Source: Triops longicaudatus (taxonomy: Eukaryota; Arthropoda; Branchiopoda; Notostraca; Triopsidae). From it: a stretch of DNA of 64,000 bases. The notes below the pieces were generated by a model, which had not been told where the DNA came from, did no database searches, and was given only the letters and a program-made list of their open reading frames with translations. The DNA lies in NCBI GenBank assembly GCA_022885665.1, contig JAGQDJ010000239.1:1-64000 (forward strand), read 5' to 3'. The translations under genes were made by a program, and so were the position numbers. This document shows positions 32,665-43,699 of this stretch, piece after piece (position 1 is the first letter of the stretch; every line of letters begins with the position of its first letter).

Positions 32665-35600
32665 TTATTCATCTGGCATAACCGACGTTGGCGCCACTTC
32701 TAAGAGTAGCTGGAGAAATGTCGTAATCGCACCTGCAAAGCAAGATTAACGGGACAAAGTATATCTTTAATAAACTTTTTCTTAGGCTTTTTTGGAAAGA
32801 TAATAACAAAATATATTGTGAGAGTAGTGGCATACGACGTATAAGCCTATACAAGAATATGCTTTCAGGACACCTTTTCAATCGTAAATTAATGGTCCAC
32901 CGTCTTTCGGAAACGTTAACCCGCGATGCTTTTCATAATAATATTTCTACATTTCTGAAGAAACTTACAAAAATAGCGTGTAAGCCTTATTCCTCAAAAC
33001 AACTTATTCGAAGATGGCAAAAGTGGAAAGAGTTGGGCTATGTAATTCGCAGCGTTGCTAGGTGGCAGAAATGTTTGGTAATAAGAGGGAAATATAAAAC
33101 AACAACTTACCCATTCCAGGGAGTACCAGTTTGTAGTAAACAAACGGGACATAAAATATTACTCCTGCAGCAATGAACAACGATGCATAAAGGTACCTAA
33201 CAAAAAGAAATAATGTAGAGCTATTGATCAGTTTTTTGTGCTTCCACGTACTCTAGTTTAGGCTCATCGATGATTGGAGCAATGACCAGGTAAACTGAGG
33301 CGATGAGGACAATGACTGGGATAATGATAGGGACCTTGTAAGGTCGGGGAGCGTCTTTTCGTGTGAATCTCATAACAATAAGGGCTAACATAGCCCCGCC
33401 ATAAAAGATCCATGCAGCGAAGCTAAAGAAATCGATGAGACTGGCAATATCACCCGGAATGATCATTGCTAAAGCAATTAGTGTCTAAAGAAACAAATAC
33501 ACATGATGTATACGTAATTAAGCGGGGTTTCAGAATACAAGCAACAAATTAAACGTGCCAATTGCCAATTTTCGCCCTCTTTCAAAGACGGCGTCACTAG
33601 ATTCCGCCATTTTCTTTTGAAGCCACGCCGTTAATTCTATTGTAAAAGAGTTGGGGTTATATTTAACGGAAATGCGTCTGCAGAAATGCAACAAAACAAT
33701 GTTCAAAATAGAACAGGTTAATTTAAATAAGTATCGAAGAATGAAATATTTCTGAACGATTGGCCATTAAATATGACGTTTCGCATGACTGCACGACAGA
33801 GGCCTAAAGCCACCTCAAGCCCTCTCTGAAAGACGGCGAACATTAGTATCGGCTATCTACATCTAACTGGTATAGGATACCCTTTCTGGTGTCTTACATT
33901 GAAGAGAAGAGCAGGTGACGGTGTAAGTCGCTTAACGTTAACATACGACAAGATATCCACCAGATGTCCTTCTCGACTAGCGACGTAGCAGAGTCTAAAG
34001 GGGGACATGGTTCATAAAAAGCATTATAATCGATTCTTACAGCTGCTGAAGAGGATCAAGCAGGGCTGAAGAAGAGTGCGTGAATGCTGTGTTTTTTGTT
34101 TCACACATGAGAGACGCCAGGCTTTGAAGGGATGTTGGCAACCATGGAAGGCTACGGAAACGTCCCCTTTCGGCCGTCACGACCTCCGCCACGTGGTGGG
34201 TTTGAAGTTGTTAGCCCCCAGAAGCATCAGCCCCGACCACACACACGAAAAACAGACAAGATACCACACACAAAAAGATTCATATAAGCATAAGAAAAAT
34301 GGGTTACAGCTACCTTCCTCCCACGAATAAGGTTCCGTTAGCAGCTCCGAACGTTGAAATACACACAGCTAATGGGATAAGCCACGCCATGACCCCCAAA
34401 GTCCGATTTCCGAACGTCTGCACGGTAGACCCATGACCCCAACAACAAAAACGGTAGAAAAAGCATGAGTGACATCACACAGAACAAGCTTAAGCTTTTT
34501 AAATACTTTCCCAACCTGGCAACCGTGTTAAAAAACAAGAAAAGCCCGTTCCGCAGAGCATAAACCACATGCTAAGCAGTCTAAAATGTAGAAAAATAAA
34601 ACAAGACGGCAAAAAGGGAGGAATGAAAGGAATGGCCATAAAGACACAGAAAAAGCCAGCAGGCAAGGGTAAAAGTGCATGGTTCAATTCCAACCTTCCA
34701 GCAGTAAACTGGGAACCGTTTGCAGCTCCAAAAGTGGACATAGCAACTGCTATGGGAATGAGAAATGCAGCCGGGCCCAGTACTCGATTACCCCAATCCT
34801 GCATTTCGTATTCATTTTGTTAAAGGGAAAAAAAGACATGCAAAAACCATAAAATAAACAGAAATTATGTCAGCGCACTAGCAAATGCATACTATACAGT
34901 GCAAATAACACATTTACCAGAACCTAGTTTCAGATATAAATTCCATAAGAAAACAAACATAACAGAAGTGCTAAAACTGTACGTCGTATGTGAAATTAAC
35001 TACATATATGATATCCCCTATTATAGAAAGTACAATACTATATCTCATAAAAATCGGAAAACAAGGATAGCTCTCCCTTTTGTTCTCAATAATTCTTTTC
35101 GCCCATTTCTTTCTAGCTTCCGGGATTTCTATACATTCTGTATCCGCATCGTTTTAAGCATATTCCTTTTTCGTCCCGAACGAAGAGAACTGGGCAAAAG
35201 AAATTGAGGGCAAACTAAATAAAATCTATAACTGAAAACTAAAGACAATTAGGGTATTTGATTTTCGGTCTCTATGCAAACAAACCTAGCCATTATTGCA
35301 CAACAAGAGATAGGCAACTTATATTTTTTTTCCACGAAAGAAAACGATAATATCGACAGAACTGAAATTGTGATTATTCCAATAAAAAGGAGCTTAATTC
35401 TACACATTTTCATAAAAGGTCATTCAAATGTTTTGCTGAAATGACTCAACATTTACTTGTCCATTAATCTAAGACAAAACAGGGCTTAAATACTATGTGT
35501 TCATGGGTTACTTCTAGTCTAGAACTAAGGCTAAGAAACACTGTTGCCTCTGGTTTTGGTTTAGAGATTACTCTTAGCTGAATCCTATGAGAAACAAAGT

Positions 35601-37923
35601 ACTGTAGTTGTACACATCTAGTCAAGAAATGTACGCATCCAGTGGCTAAATCCTAAAACTATAAACTAGCTCAACCTTAACTGAAATACGTTAAATCGTA
35701 GATAATATGAATTGCCCACCTCAACTACTTGAAAGCAAAGAAAATTGAATTTAGTCACGTCCTTGCGTTAAAAACCGAGGCTCTCCTGTACTTGAATAGC
35801 AGGTTCTACTGTACACAGGAAAATTACCATACGCGTGCAGGTTCCTCTCGAAAAACGCTTCTTGCAAATGAGTGCTTGAGTGAAAATTAGCAAAACTCAC
35901 CACAGCGACGGCTTCCGATGCCATCATTTCATCAGGAGAGAGAACGGCCAAGTACGCTACGTTGACCATTAAATAGCATCCGGTTACTAAGGGTAAGCCG
36001 ATAAGAATGGACCTTGGTAAATTTCTGAAAAGAAAGAAGAAATTATCTTAATCTTATTTTATGGGATAGAACAAAACAGTAAACCTTACACGAAAGGATT
36101 TTTCAACTCTTCGGTGACGTAATTAAGGTTGTTCCTGAAAAGAGTCAATATTTTTCATGAATTAAACAGGGAGAAATTTGGTTTGTTGTGATAACTTTGT
36201 TTTGAGTGCAATTTACCATCCATCATAAGCCCAGAGGCCGCTGTAAAAGGCGGTCGCAATATCGCCATAGGAAGTGGTGGATCCTCGGAATCCTTGTTCC
36301 AAGTACTGTGTATTGCCTAATCCAGAAAACGTGTACATGAAATGGCAGTTCTACAAAAGAAAAAGATCGATCAAGTTAAGCACTCCAACGCTCATACTCA
36401 CCAATGCCGATCATGTAAAGCCCTCCGGCGACAATAATGGCCACAGCAATTAACTTGGCTGCCGTGAACACGTTCTGCACTTTGGTGGCGAGTTTGACGC
36501 TGAAGCAGTTGATGAAAGTGATCAAACCTACGACGCCAACGTCGGACAAAATCAAAAAGAAATGTAAGTGAAAAGGAACCACGTGTGCTCAGTTACAAAA
36601 GCTAAAAACAACACAGCAAGCAGGAATACACGAGAATGAAAGATTTACACATGCAGACTAGGGCGAGTAGTTTGTATGACAAATCCGTTAAGTCGTGGCT
36701 GCCGCAAAAACCAATGCTGTTCATAACAGGTTTCAGCGTGTACGTGGCAAAACTCAGAGAAATCACAGCAAATGAACACGGCTTCAGAAGTAAAACTGAT
36801 ACCCAAGCGAACAAAAATGCAGGCAAAGGACCCCAAAATCCATGCAAGGGTCCAAATCCATCTAAAAAGTACGCGTACTCAGCACCGGATTTGGGAATCA
36901 ACGTACCCAACTCGGCATAAGCCAGTGAACCTAAGGCAAAAACACCAAAATACTTTCTGCTTTTACAACTGGATTACACAAACTACGAGTACTTGTGCCT
37001 AATGCTTTTACGTTTGCTACATACCCAAACCGTCACGTATTAACTTTTTAAGCATGAGAGTGGTCCAAAAATTCTACCGTATTAACTGCGTGTGTGTACA
37101 CAGACGCAGGTTGAATATACGACAGGTGGACCACGATACAGGTTTCTGTACGTTAAGGTACATGTACATGTATATATAGTCATTTCGCATTACCGGTACT
37201 GCATCTATATGCACAAGTACTAATTGCGTCTGAGTCGGTGAACTTAATGTGACATTGTAAGACGCGAGCAATACAAGTAGGCATTTCAAATTGTATATCT
37301 CCGCCCGCAGGAGAAAATTCCGCCTACGTCCAGAATTGCGAACACGCATGTCAAATGTACTCTCAGGTACATTTGCTTGAGAACTGATTCACACTAAGCA
37401 CTACAAAATTGTTCTAAATACGATAGAGGTACCTATATCCTAAGATATCTTTAAGTACACGTGCTGTGTCATCATGCTTTCAAGTTCATGCTCCAATTTA
37501 CTAGTGCGAAATGTAACCAAACGCAAACAGCCATGCTTTTCGCCACGCTAATAGCTAGAGTAAACACACTAGTAATACCGATTGTGGCTGCGCAGACTAG
37601 CTTAATGACCAAAGTGGGCGGTTCGCATTCCGTAACAAAAGCCTCGACCGTGTATTTGGCGAACGAGAGTGTTATGATGGCCAACTGAGAGGGTTTTAGT
37701 AACAACGTGGATACCCAGCAGAACAAGAAAGCCGGCAGGTCTCCGAACGCTTGCATAAAGTACGCGTACTCGGCTCCGGACTGCGTAATCATCGTGCCCA
37801 ACTCCGCGTAACCCAAAGCGCCTTGTTTATTTTGTTTTAAATATATAGATTTATGAACTCTTTCAGTCATCGTCTCAACATAAGAACTCCACAAGTGAGT
37901 CTTCATTTAAAACTTTTTCTTTT

Positions 37924-37958
<35 letters not shown>

Positions 37959-38200
37959 AACGGGTTAACATCAGAAGTCTACAGCGGAAGTTTTCATTTA
38001 CCTAGCATTGACAGGAAACCGCATGCGACCCACGTGACGAGGAACAACCCTGGCGAGCGAGTACGGATGAGTAGATCGGAAGGTGACACGAAGATGCCGG
38101 ATCCAATCATGGTCCCCACAATTAAAGCCACCCCACTGACGAGTCCCACCCGTCTCTCGAGGTGAACAGCGTCTTGCGCTGTTGCTCCGCCCCCCTCCAT
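32665..38200 (-). CDS. b(0,+)-type amino acid transporter light chain (SLC7A9-like) with alternative exons
   Basis: Exons in transcription order: 38200-38002, 2a 37821-37579 or 2b 36930-36649, 3 about 36527-36401 (one-base uncertainty), 36316-36217, 36134-36090, 36024-35901, 7a 34798-34695 or 7b 34417-34314, 33994-33898, 33484-33252, 33196-33111, 32732-32665. Using 2a, the protein is about 474 aa. GTMIGSGIFVSP is the TM1 substrate loop, and SGLWAYDGWNNLNYVTEEL is TM6 and its flank. IIPGDIASLIDFFSFAAW, VMRFTRKDAPRPYKVP and EYLYASLFIAAGVIFYVPFV match b(0,+)AT better than LAT1/2. The family exchanges cystine or dibasic for neutral amino acids, disulfide-linked to an SLC3 heavy chain. The cysteine for that bond is present in both exon 2 versions (TECEPP; GFCGSH). 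The start is uncertain: a Ser-rich in-frame stretch lies upstream. Confidence 0.9.
34314..34417 (-). other. SLC7 alternative exon 7b
   Basis: A 104-nt exon with acceptor CCGTGCAG and donor GTAGCT. It reads GNRTLGVMAWLIPLAVCIST then FGAANGTLFVGGR. It matches exon 7a at 22 of 35 residues by hand alignment, with identical length and phases (0 at start, 2 at end). Confidence 0.8.
34695..34798 (-). other. SLC7 alternative exon 7a
   Basis: A 104-nt exon with acceptor GAAATGCAG and donor GTTGGA. It reads DWGNRVLGPAAF then IPIAVAMSTFGAANGSQFTA and GR. It is the upstream partner of exon 7b; 277 bp lie between them. It covers the membrane segment around the conserved S-T-F-G-A-A-N-G motif. Confidence 0.8.
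36649..36930 (-). other. SLC7 alternative exon 2b
   Basis: A 282-nt exon with acceptor TTGCCTTAG and donor GTAAAT. It starts needing two bases and ends one base into a codon, like exon 2a. It reads SLAYAELGTLIPKSGAEYAY, a longer loop FGPLHGFWGPLPAFLFAWVS, and a longer outer loop with GFCGSH. It encodes the same membrane segments (about TM2-TM4) as exon 2a. Confidence 0.8.
37579..37821 (-). other. SLC7 alternative exon 2a
   Basis: A 243-nt exon with acceptor AATAAACAAG and donor GTATTA. It reads ALGYAELGTMITQSGAEYAY, then FGDLPAFLFCWVSTLLLKPS. Its phases are identical to exon 2b. Thirteen codons found in 2b are absent here. The intron between 2a and 2b is 648 bp. Confidence 0.8.
37926..37956. 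repeat. Poly(T) tract in SLC7 intron
   Basis: About 31 consecutive T between SLC7 exon 1 and exon 2a. Confidence 0.85.
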
Positions 38201-41200
38201 TTTGTCCCCGGACCCAGAGCTACCCGAAGAGTCCCGCGGTGACAACGAATTCGATGAAAAAGATAGGGAGGAAGCACCCCCCAAGTCCTCCGAGCCATGT
38301 CGAATGCCGTCACTAGTTCCGTTTTGATTTGTTCGGTTGCTGGGGGTCGAACGTTTCCGGCCTCCTGTTTCCCAACCAACAAAACAAACATTAACACCGG
38401 CAACAATAAACATAAATTCCAAACTCATAACACCTTCAAGACTATATATTATATAAGGTTTCTTAATAGGCTTTTCACGAACGGAACAGCTAAATCAAGT
38501 CGAACGAAAAGCATTTTATTGATCCGTTGATGACGCCACAGAAATGTTTGTTCCGTACTCAATACCGATCAGCGAATAGCCGCGCCCCTTGCAAGCTGAA
38601 TCAATCGCGGTTCTCATCATTACTGCACTCCACGTTTTCTCTTGCTACGTTGGCTAAGTGCATGCAATTGGAGACCGCTGAAATAACTGCTGCTGAAAAT
38701 TTCAAAGGATTTCAAGGGGACTCGACGTCATACAATCTGCGCGCCTGTTTTTTTACTTGTCTATCGCGTTTCCTCATTACCGTCTCCTTTCTGTTTTCCC
38801 CTAATAATGACTTAACGGCGTCAGGGATCCTTGCCCCCCTCAAAGCTCATTAAAAAGTCTATTATTTTTGGCTAGTTTTCTTCGTTACACCCAAAAAAAG
38901 TAGCGTAAAGTTCTTCCTAGGACACAAGGTTTGGCTATTAATAGCATTACGCGCCTGAATGAGACCACGCATACTAAAGTACGTTTGGGGGTTTCAAATA
39001 CACCGGAAAGTTCGTCTTCAAGTGAGCGAGAAATCAAAGTCCACAACAACAAAGCTACAGCAAACTTTCTGTGCAAGTAGAGACCTCGTAACTTTGCACA
39101 GTCACGCTTGCTGTTCTGTCCCTGGGACCACAGTGAACAACAAAAAAGCGGGAAGATAAATCGCCCACCACGTGAGAGTCTCTGAAGATTGCGGCAGTGG
39201 AAGAAAGGGAACCAAATAGCACTGAGCTAAATATGGACTCCGGGATTTAAGAACGAGGACAGGGACGCAAAGCATCACAACCATTGCCAACTAAACTTTA
39301 GCATCTTCTTTTACATACTGCCCTTACCCTCCCTTTTCACGTTCTGTAACCCCCTCCTTCCTTGCCTCCCGCTTTTACACTTTACGTCCGAGTTCTCCGA
39401 TACCGTCCACACATTAGGTCCACCAAGAGATCAATTTTCCGACCACTGGTGGTCCGTATCCGAAGGTACATTAAATAAGCTCGTCGATTTTGACCTATGA
39501 GCATCGGGTATAAAACTAACCAGGTTACGAATCACCCACACGTATTAGACCAAGTTTGTATCGGGAATGAAATTAGGCACGGGTGTGGAATAGCTGATGC
39601 AAGAGATTTGTTTTTGGTGTGGGAACTACTTGGGTATGAAGCTTTACCTGAAAGCAAAGAGTTGTCATACTGAACCATTTCTCACGAAACCAAACTGGTG
39701 AACTAAGAGCGCCGTCGCCAGTACATCGACTATGTAGCTATCCCATTTTACCTACTGCGACGACGCAAGATTTCCCAAGACGTTTGGACGTCGCGCGCGC
39801 ATCTACACGTTGAAAACAGCGTGTGCTATGTCACGGAACAACTTGCTAAACTTTTTTTGTTCTAATTTAAAGGCCTTTGGAGGTCATTCCTAAAAATGTG
39901 TGCCTTAAGCGGTTCCCACTTCGCAGGAATGTACTTTAACTGACTGTAACGCAAAAGCCAATGAAGGTCCTAAAAAGGTACACCTAAAATACAAATAGCT
40001 CAAACACGTTCATATTAAGTGAAATTACCAGGAGAATACAAATTTTTGTCCACCTCAGTATGTTTGTAAATTTGTTATAATAAATGTACAGACGTCTTGA
40101 ATAGTTTCTAGGACGTTAACTCATGTCGGAAGTGACGTTGCTACTTTCAATGAATTTTGCTATAAAAATAAAGAAGTCCTTCATAATTAACAAATCTACT
40201 ACGTTCTGCAAGTTATTTGTAGCTATGCCTCGAAGAGCTTAGCAACAAACGTTTGTTCCACTTCACTGTCCTTTTCCATTCACTATTTCGTGCGTGTTCA
40301 AGAAGCGAAAGTCAACAGCCGATTCAGCTGCATTTAACCAGGAGAAATGTGTTAAGACGTTAAGTATCTGGCACGTTTCCTGACACTGATATTTCGCTGA
40401 TTTTGACTTATTGGAATCAGGAGGAAAGAAAGGAACAGCTCGCCCAATAAATAAAGACAAATTACTACTGTGTGTCTGGGAGCGTGCCGAGAATTAAATA
40501 ACTTTAGTCAAATAGAACGAACTACATTATGGGATCACATGTGAATGGGAAAAAAGATTACGAGGACCATTTCGCTCACAAAGACTTATGAGTCGTATAA
40601 AAAACAATGAAAACGTGTACCCGCATTGGTTTATTAAATCAATGGCAAAATCTCAAAGCTCGGATTTTGTTTCGACCAATCATGACAATACGTAACTCAA
40701 AACCTTTTAAGTGCATTTTTTATCATCTATAGGACAAAACTAACTTTTCTTGTCGTAATGGACTAAGAAAAAAATGCTTATGTTAATTATAATCACATGT
40801 TATCAGTCTTCTCAGAAATGTTAATTATCCTTGGCAGGCACCAGGATCGTCATTCTCAGTGCATCTTCATTTCAGGAAAATTTTCAACATTTCGTGAAAT
40901 GTGTGAGCGAAATTTCGAGAGCTGCTGACTAGCCTGTTGGCAAACCATGACGAAGATCGATTTCTTTATTTACGAAATTGGAATTGGTCTGTGCAAGAAA
41001 TCTTGTCGAAATAAAGGTATTTATAGGCCGATTGTTACATTACAAACCGACAGAAAAGTTACCTTCAAATTTCCTTTTAAGTTGACTGGTTGACAAATCT
41101 GCGTCTTCAACCAGAAAATTCGGATTATCCATTTTGTGACGTCGCTCTGAGCGACAACAGGTTTTCGGTATGTCCTGGCAGAACAAAATTTGCTTAACAA

Positions 41201-41637
41201 GACCACACAAGGACTTCGTACCACGTACGGATTTGTGTACACGTTTTCCGTAGGGCCACCAACCACACAATGAGTAGAGAACTTGAAAGGTCTCTTTCTT
41301 CATATACTAGGCTGCGTTAAACTAATTCTTCAAGTAGATATGAAGCCTTACGAAATTACGATACGTTGGTTAGAATAAGAGCTATATGTCATAAAAGACG
41401 TAGTAAATATGCATTAGTGCCATTTTCCACTAAAACCCTTTACCTCACCTTGAGAACGCTCAAAAGCCTAGCTAAACCTAAGCCTTTTTGCGGATTATAG
41501 AATGTCTTTTTACGATCCTAAGAATACACCATCATAAATTTCTAGATAACAAGAAAAACTAAAAATGAACTAGTTTCGAAGTACAGAAAAGATTATACTG
41601 TGTCTGAAATTATACGAAAATTAAATTGAGCATATTA
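38201..41637. other. Intergenic region upstream of SLC7
   Basis: No gene is supported in about 3.4 kb. The first 230 bp (minus strand, 38200-38378) continue the SLC7 frame with a Ser/Gly-rich, low-hydrophobicity stretch. It is preceded by an acceptor-like TTGGGAAACAG, so an upstream 5' exon of SLC7 may lie near 38400-38600. The rest is AT-rich. One hydrophobic ORF at 39102-39290 (-) has no recognisable domain. Confidence 0.45.
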
Positions 41638-41977
41638 CAGTGGAAACCGCTTATAACGATGAGTTCGGGACCGGACAAGCTGAATTGGTATAAACGGATT
41701 ATCGGTACAATGGTACCCCGTTTAATGAACGCATTGTATAGCGAACAACACGTACAACGAACTCGCGGTTGGGCGAAAGTTTTCGCATAACGAACCCGCG
41801 TAGGTTGAGCAAATAAGTTTTAAAAAATTGGCGGTTACGTTTCCCAATCTGCACGCATGCATTATAGACGAGAATTTGGTTCCTACACCAGTTAGCAACT
41901 GAGAAATAGCCTGCTTGCGTATCACTGTTTGATTACCTAGTTTTAGTTACTTTTGTCGATTACTTGTGGTGCTTAAA

Positions 41978-42246
41978 TGACACCAGAGAATTCTGGCAAT
42001 AATAACAGAAAGAGATTTCTTCTAACGAAGTAGGTGGAAGAGCGCATCGATTCCCCTACACCATGCACAGTCGTAAATGAAATTATTGCGAAATAAGAAG
42101 AAATTCAAGCCCAAGGAAAAATGTGGCTTGTGAATCACGTTGAAGCGAACATTTGCTCGGACATATCAAATGACGCTGTCGCGCACTTCTACAGAACAGT
42201 GTTAAAAAAGAAACAAAAGCAAGCAATATTAGACAGGTTATTCTAA
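41978..42246 (+). pseudogene. Decayed pogo-type transposase fragments in element B
   Basis: A frame starting ATGACACCAGAGAATTC reads MTPENSGNNNRKRFLLTK before a stop, like the start of a CENP-B-type helix-turn-helix. Farther on, VLKKKQKQAILDRLF is followed at once by TAA (42244-42246). A PIP-box-like Q-x-x-L-x-x-L/F-F sequence right before the stop is known from pogo transposases, which bind PCNA. The DDE core is missing, so B is an internal-deletion derivative. Confidence 0.5.
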
Positions 42247-42382
42247 CCAGTGCCGGCAATGAAACCAAAGGCCATCTATATGTAAGAGGCAAAAAGACAG
42301 AAGATTTATATAAACTAGAATGTTCTCGAGTGCCACTGATTAAAGAAACCCTGATTAATATATGTTTGAAATATACATTTCG

Positions 42383-42570
42383 CAGGGCCATATTAACAAT
42401 GGCGCAAGTAGCGCAAGTGCGCCGGGCCCACAGGCTTCAGGGGCCCACCAAACTATACATATTGTATAGCGATTCGCTATACAATATGCCAATTCGCTAT
42501 ACAATACAGTACGGAAGGGGCCTATTAATATAACTTGCGCCAGGGCCCACAAAAGGTTAATCCGGCTCTG
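42383..42570. mobile_element. hAT-type MITE C (188 bp) inserted in element B
   Basis: Ends: CAGGGCCATATTAAC (left) against the inverse of GTTAATCCGGCTCTG (right), 12 of 15 matching. Flanking 8-mers ACATTTCG (42375-42382) and ATATTGCG (42571-42578) match at 6 of 8, fitting an aged hAT 8-bp target duplication. Inside are GGGCCCAC repeats and TATACAATATG/CGCTATACAATA palindromes. There is no coding capacity. Confidence 0.75.
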
Positions 42571-43118
42571 ATATTGCGACAGTCAGTATATTTTTTGTAT
42601 TTTTTCCGATTTTTTAGATCAACTATTACAAGTTTCGGTTCGGCATCAGGAACGGGTTAAAATGATTTCCATTGAATTTTATGGTAAATGACATTCCTTA
42701 TGACGAACAAGTCCTTCACCGAACACCATTCAGGAAAGGATTAGGTTCGTTAAACAGGGTACCAGAACGGTATATCAGAACCTACCTATACATAGGGACA
42801 AGAGACACCAAATAAGTGAATTTGTATCTTGCTATTAAATAACATCATAACCAACTGTCCCACACCGAACTGCTTCGCGATTAGTTCTTTTGGTTAATTG
42901 TTTTTCAGTAGATCTAATGTTAAAATTTCCTCGGTTTGGAATACTTTTAATGTTTTCGTCTTTTACTCTTATCTTTACTTCACAGTCGTCAGCGCTCTGC
43001 TGAACGTTGCCGTCAAGAAAGGTCAAAGGTGAGGTTGTGAAAGCTGATTACGTCAAAGTTGTAAAAAGTCTGTTAAAATTCATTCAAGTGAATCGCCCGT
43101 TCCCACTTGCAGGAATTA

Positions 43119-43411
43119 GGGGTGCATTTTATTGTGGGTTGGCCTATTCAGCTGGATAGCATTATTCACATAATAAAATGGATGAACATAAATCACCATT
43201 TAACGATTCAACGATATGAAAATTTTCTTATTCAAACCAGTTCCTCATTACGGTTGAATAATACGCGAACTTTACTGTTCAACGCGACGAGACTCAACGC
43301 AAATTGTCGACAATACAATGCCTATCCAGGTGGATACCATCAACGCCAAAACAACTATCCTGCTCAATAGGAGTGCTGTACAACGTTTTTTCCACACAAT
43401 AAAATGCACCC
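43119..43411. mobile_element. MITE D (about 293 bp) inserted in element A
   Basis: The 17-bp ends GGGTGCATTTTATTGTG (left, near 43120) and its exact inverse CACAATAAAATGCACCC (43395-43411) lie between TA dinucleotides (43117-43118, 43412-43413). The element A copy near 63800 lacks this block and runs CAGGAAGTAAGCATAAC straight through. A TA target suggests the Tc1/mariner/pogo superfamily. Confidence 0.8.
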
Positions 43412-43682
43412 TAGGTTATTACTATCAGTACAGGGTATTGGTTTATTCAGAAATATTAACCGTTGCAAAATACTCCTTGGGGCTACATAATTGTATCAGT
43501 TAAGGGGAGTTCTCGTTATAAGCGATATCGATAAAATCGAACATCGTTCTCAGTAGATTAAATGAGATTAAAAGGGGACGTTGGTTTTATATCGGTATGG
43601 CCACGTTATCATTATATCAGATATTGTTATAATTGGGTCCCACGAATAAAGTACAAAAATACATGTAAACATTGAGAAGAAG

Positions 43683-43691
43683 GAAAAAAAA
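43683..43691 (-). terminator. Pol III terminator of tRNA-Arg
   Basis: An oligo-A run on the + strand gives T8 on the transcribed strand about 9 bp after the tRNA 3' end. Confidence 0.8.
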
Positions 43692-43699
43692 TAACAATA

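Larger units (their letters stand above)
41708..42770 (+). mobile_element. Pogo-like element B inserted in element A
   Basis: Terminal inverted repeats: GGTACCCCGTTTAATGAAC near 41713 against the inverse of GTTCGTTAAACAGGGTACC near 42745-42763. It lies between two TA dinucleotides (41706-41707 and 42771-42772). The uninterrupted copy of A at 63.5 kb has a single TA at this site, in TCGGTATAAGAAC. B carries decayed transposase pieces and the hAT MITE C. Confidence 0.75.
41638..43645 (+). mobile_element. Non-autonomous pogo/Tigger-like element A, copy 1, carrying nested insertions
   Basis: It starts CAGTGGAAACCGCTTATAACG after a TA and ends near 43645 with the degraded inverse, GTTATAATTGGGTCCCAC (about 16 of 23 terminal positions match). 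With the nested elements B (41708-42770) and D (43119-43411) removed, about 650 bp remain. These align along their length with the copy at 63479-64000. CAGTGG ends with TA targets are typical of pogo/Tigger elements. No transposase belongs to A itself. Confidence 0.8.

Noticed and set aside
32859..33176. 105-codon plus-strand ORF with many basic residues, inside an SLC7 intron
   Set aside because: It lies opposite an SLC7 intron and exon 10, has no recognisable domain, and overlaps a conserved exon on the other strand. A chance ORF is more likely.
36401..36527. Possible frameshift in SLC7 exon 3
   Set aside because: My base count gives one base too many near a C-run at about 36420, but the protein reads through in frame as GGLYMIGIG. 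I treat this as counting uncertainty, not a mutation.
36636..36920. 94-codon plus-strand ORF
   Set aside because: It is the antisense shadow of SLC7 alternative exon 2b.
39102..39290. Hydrophobic 62-codon minus-strand ORF
   Set aside because: It has no family similarity, no splice-compatible neighbours and biased composition; it could be chance in AT-rich DNA.
41021..41303. Two overlapping minus-strand ORFs just before element A
   Set aside because: The two frames overlap, neither shows a domain, and no transposon end is near.
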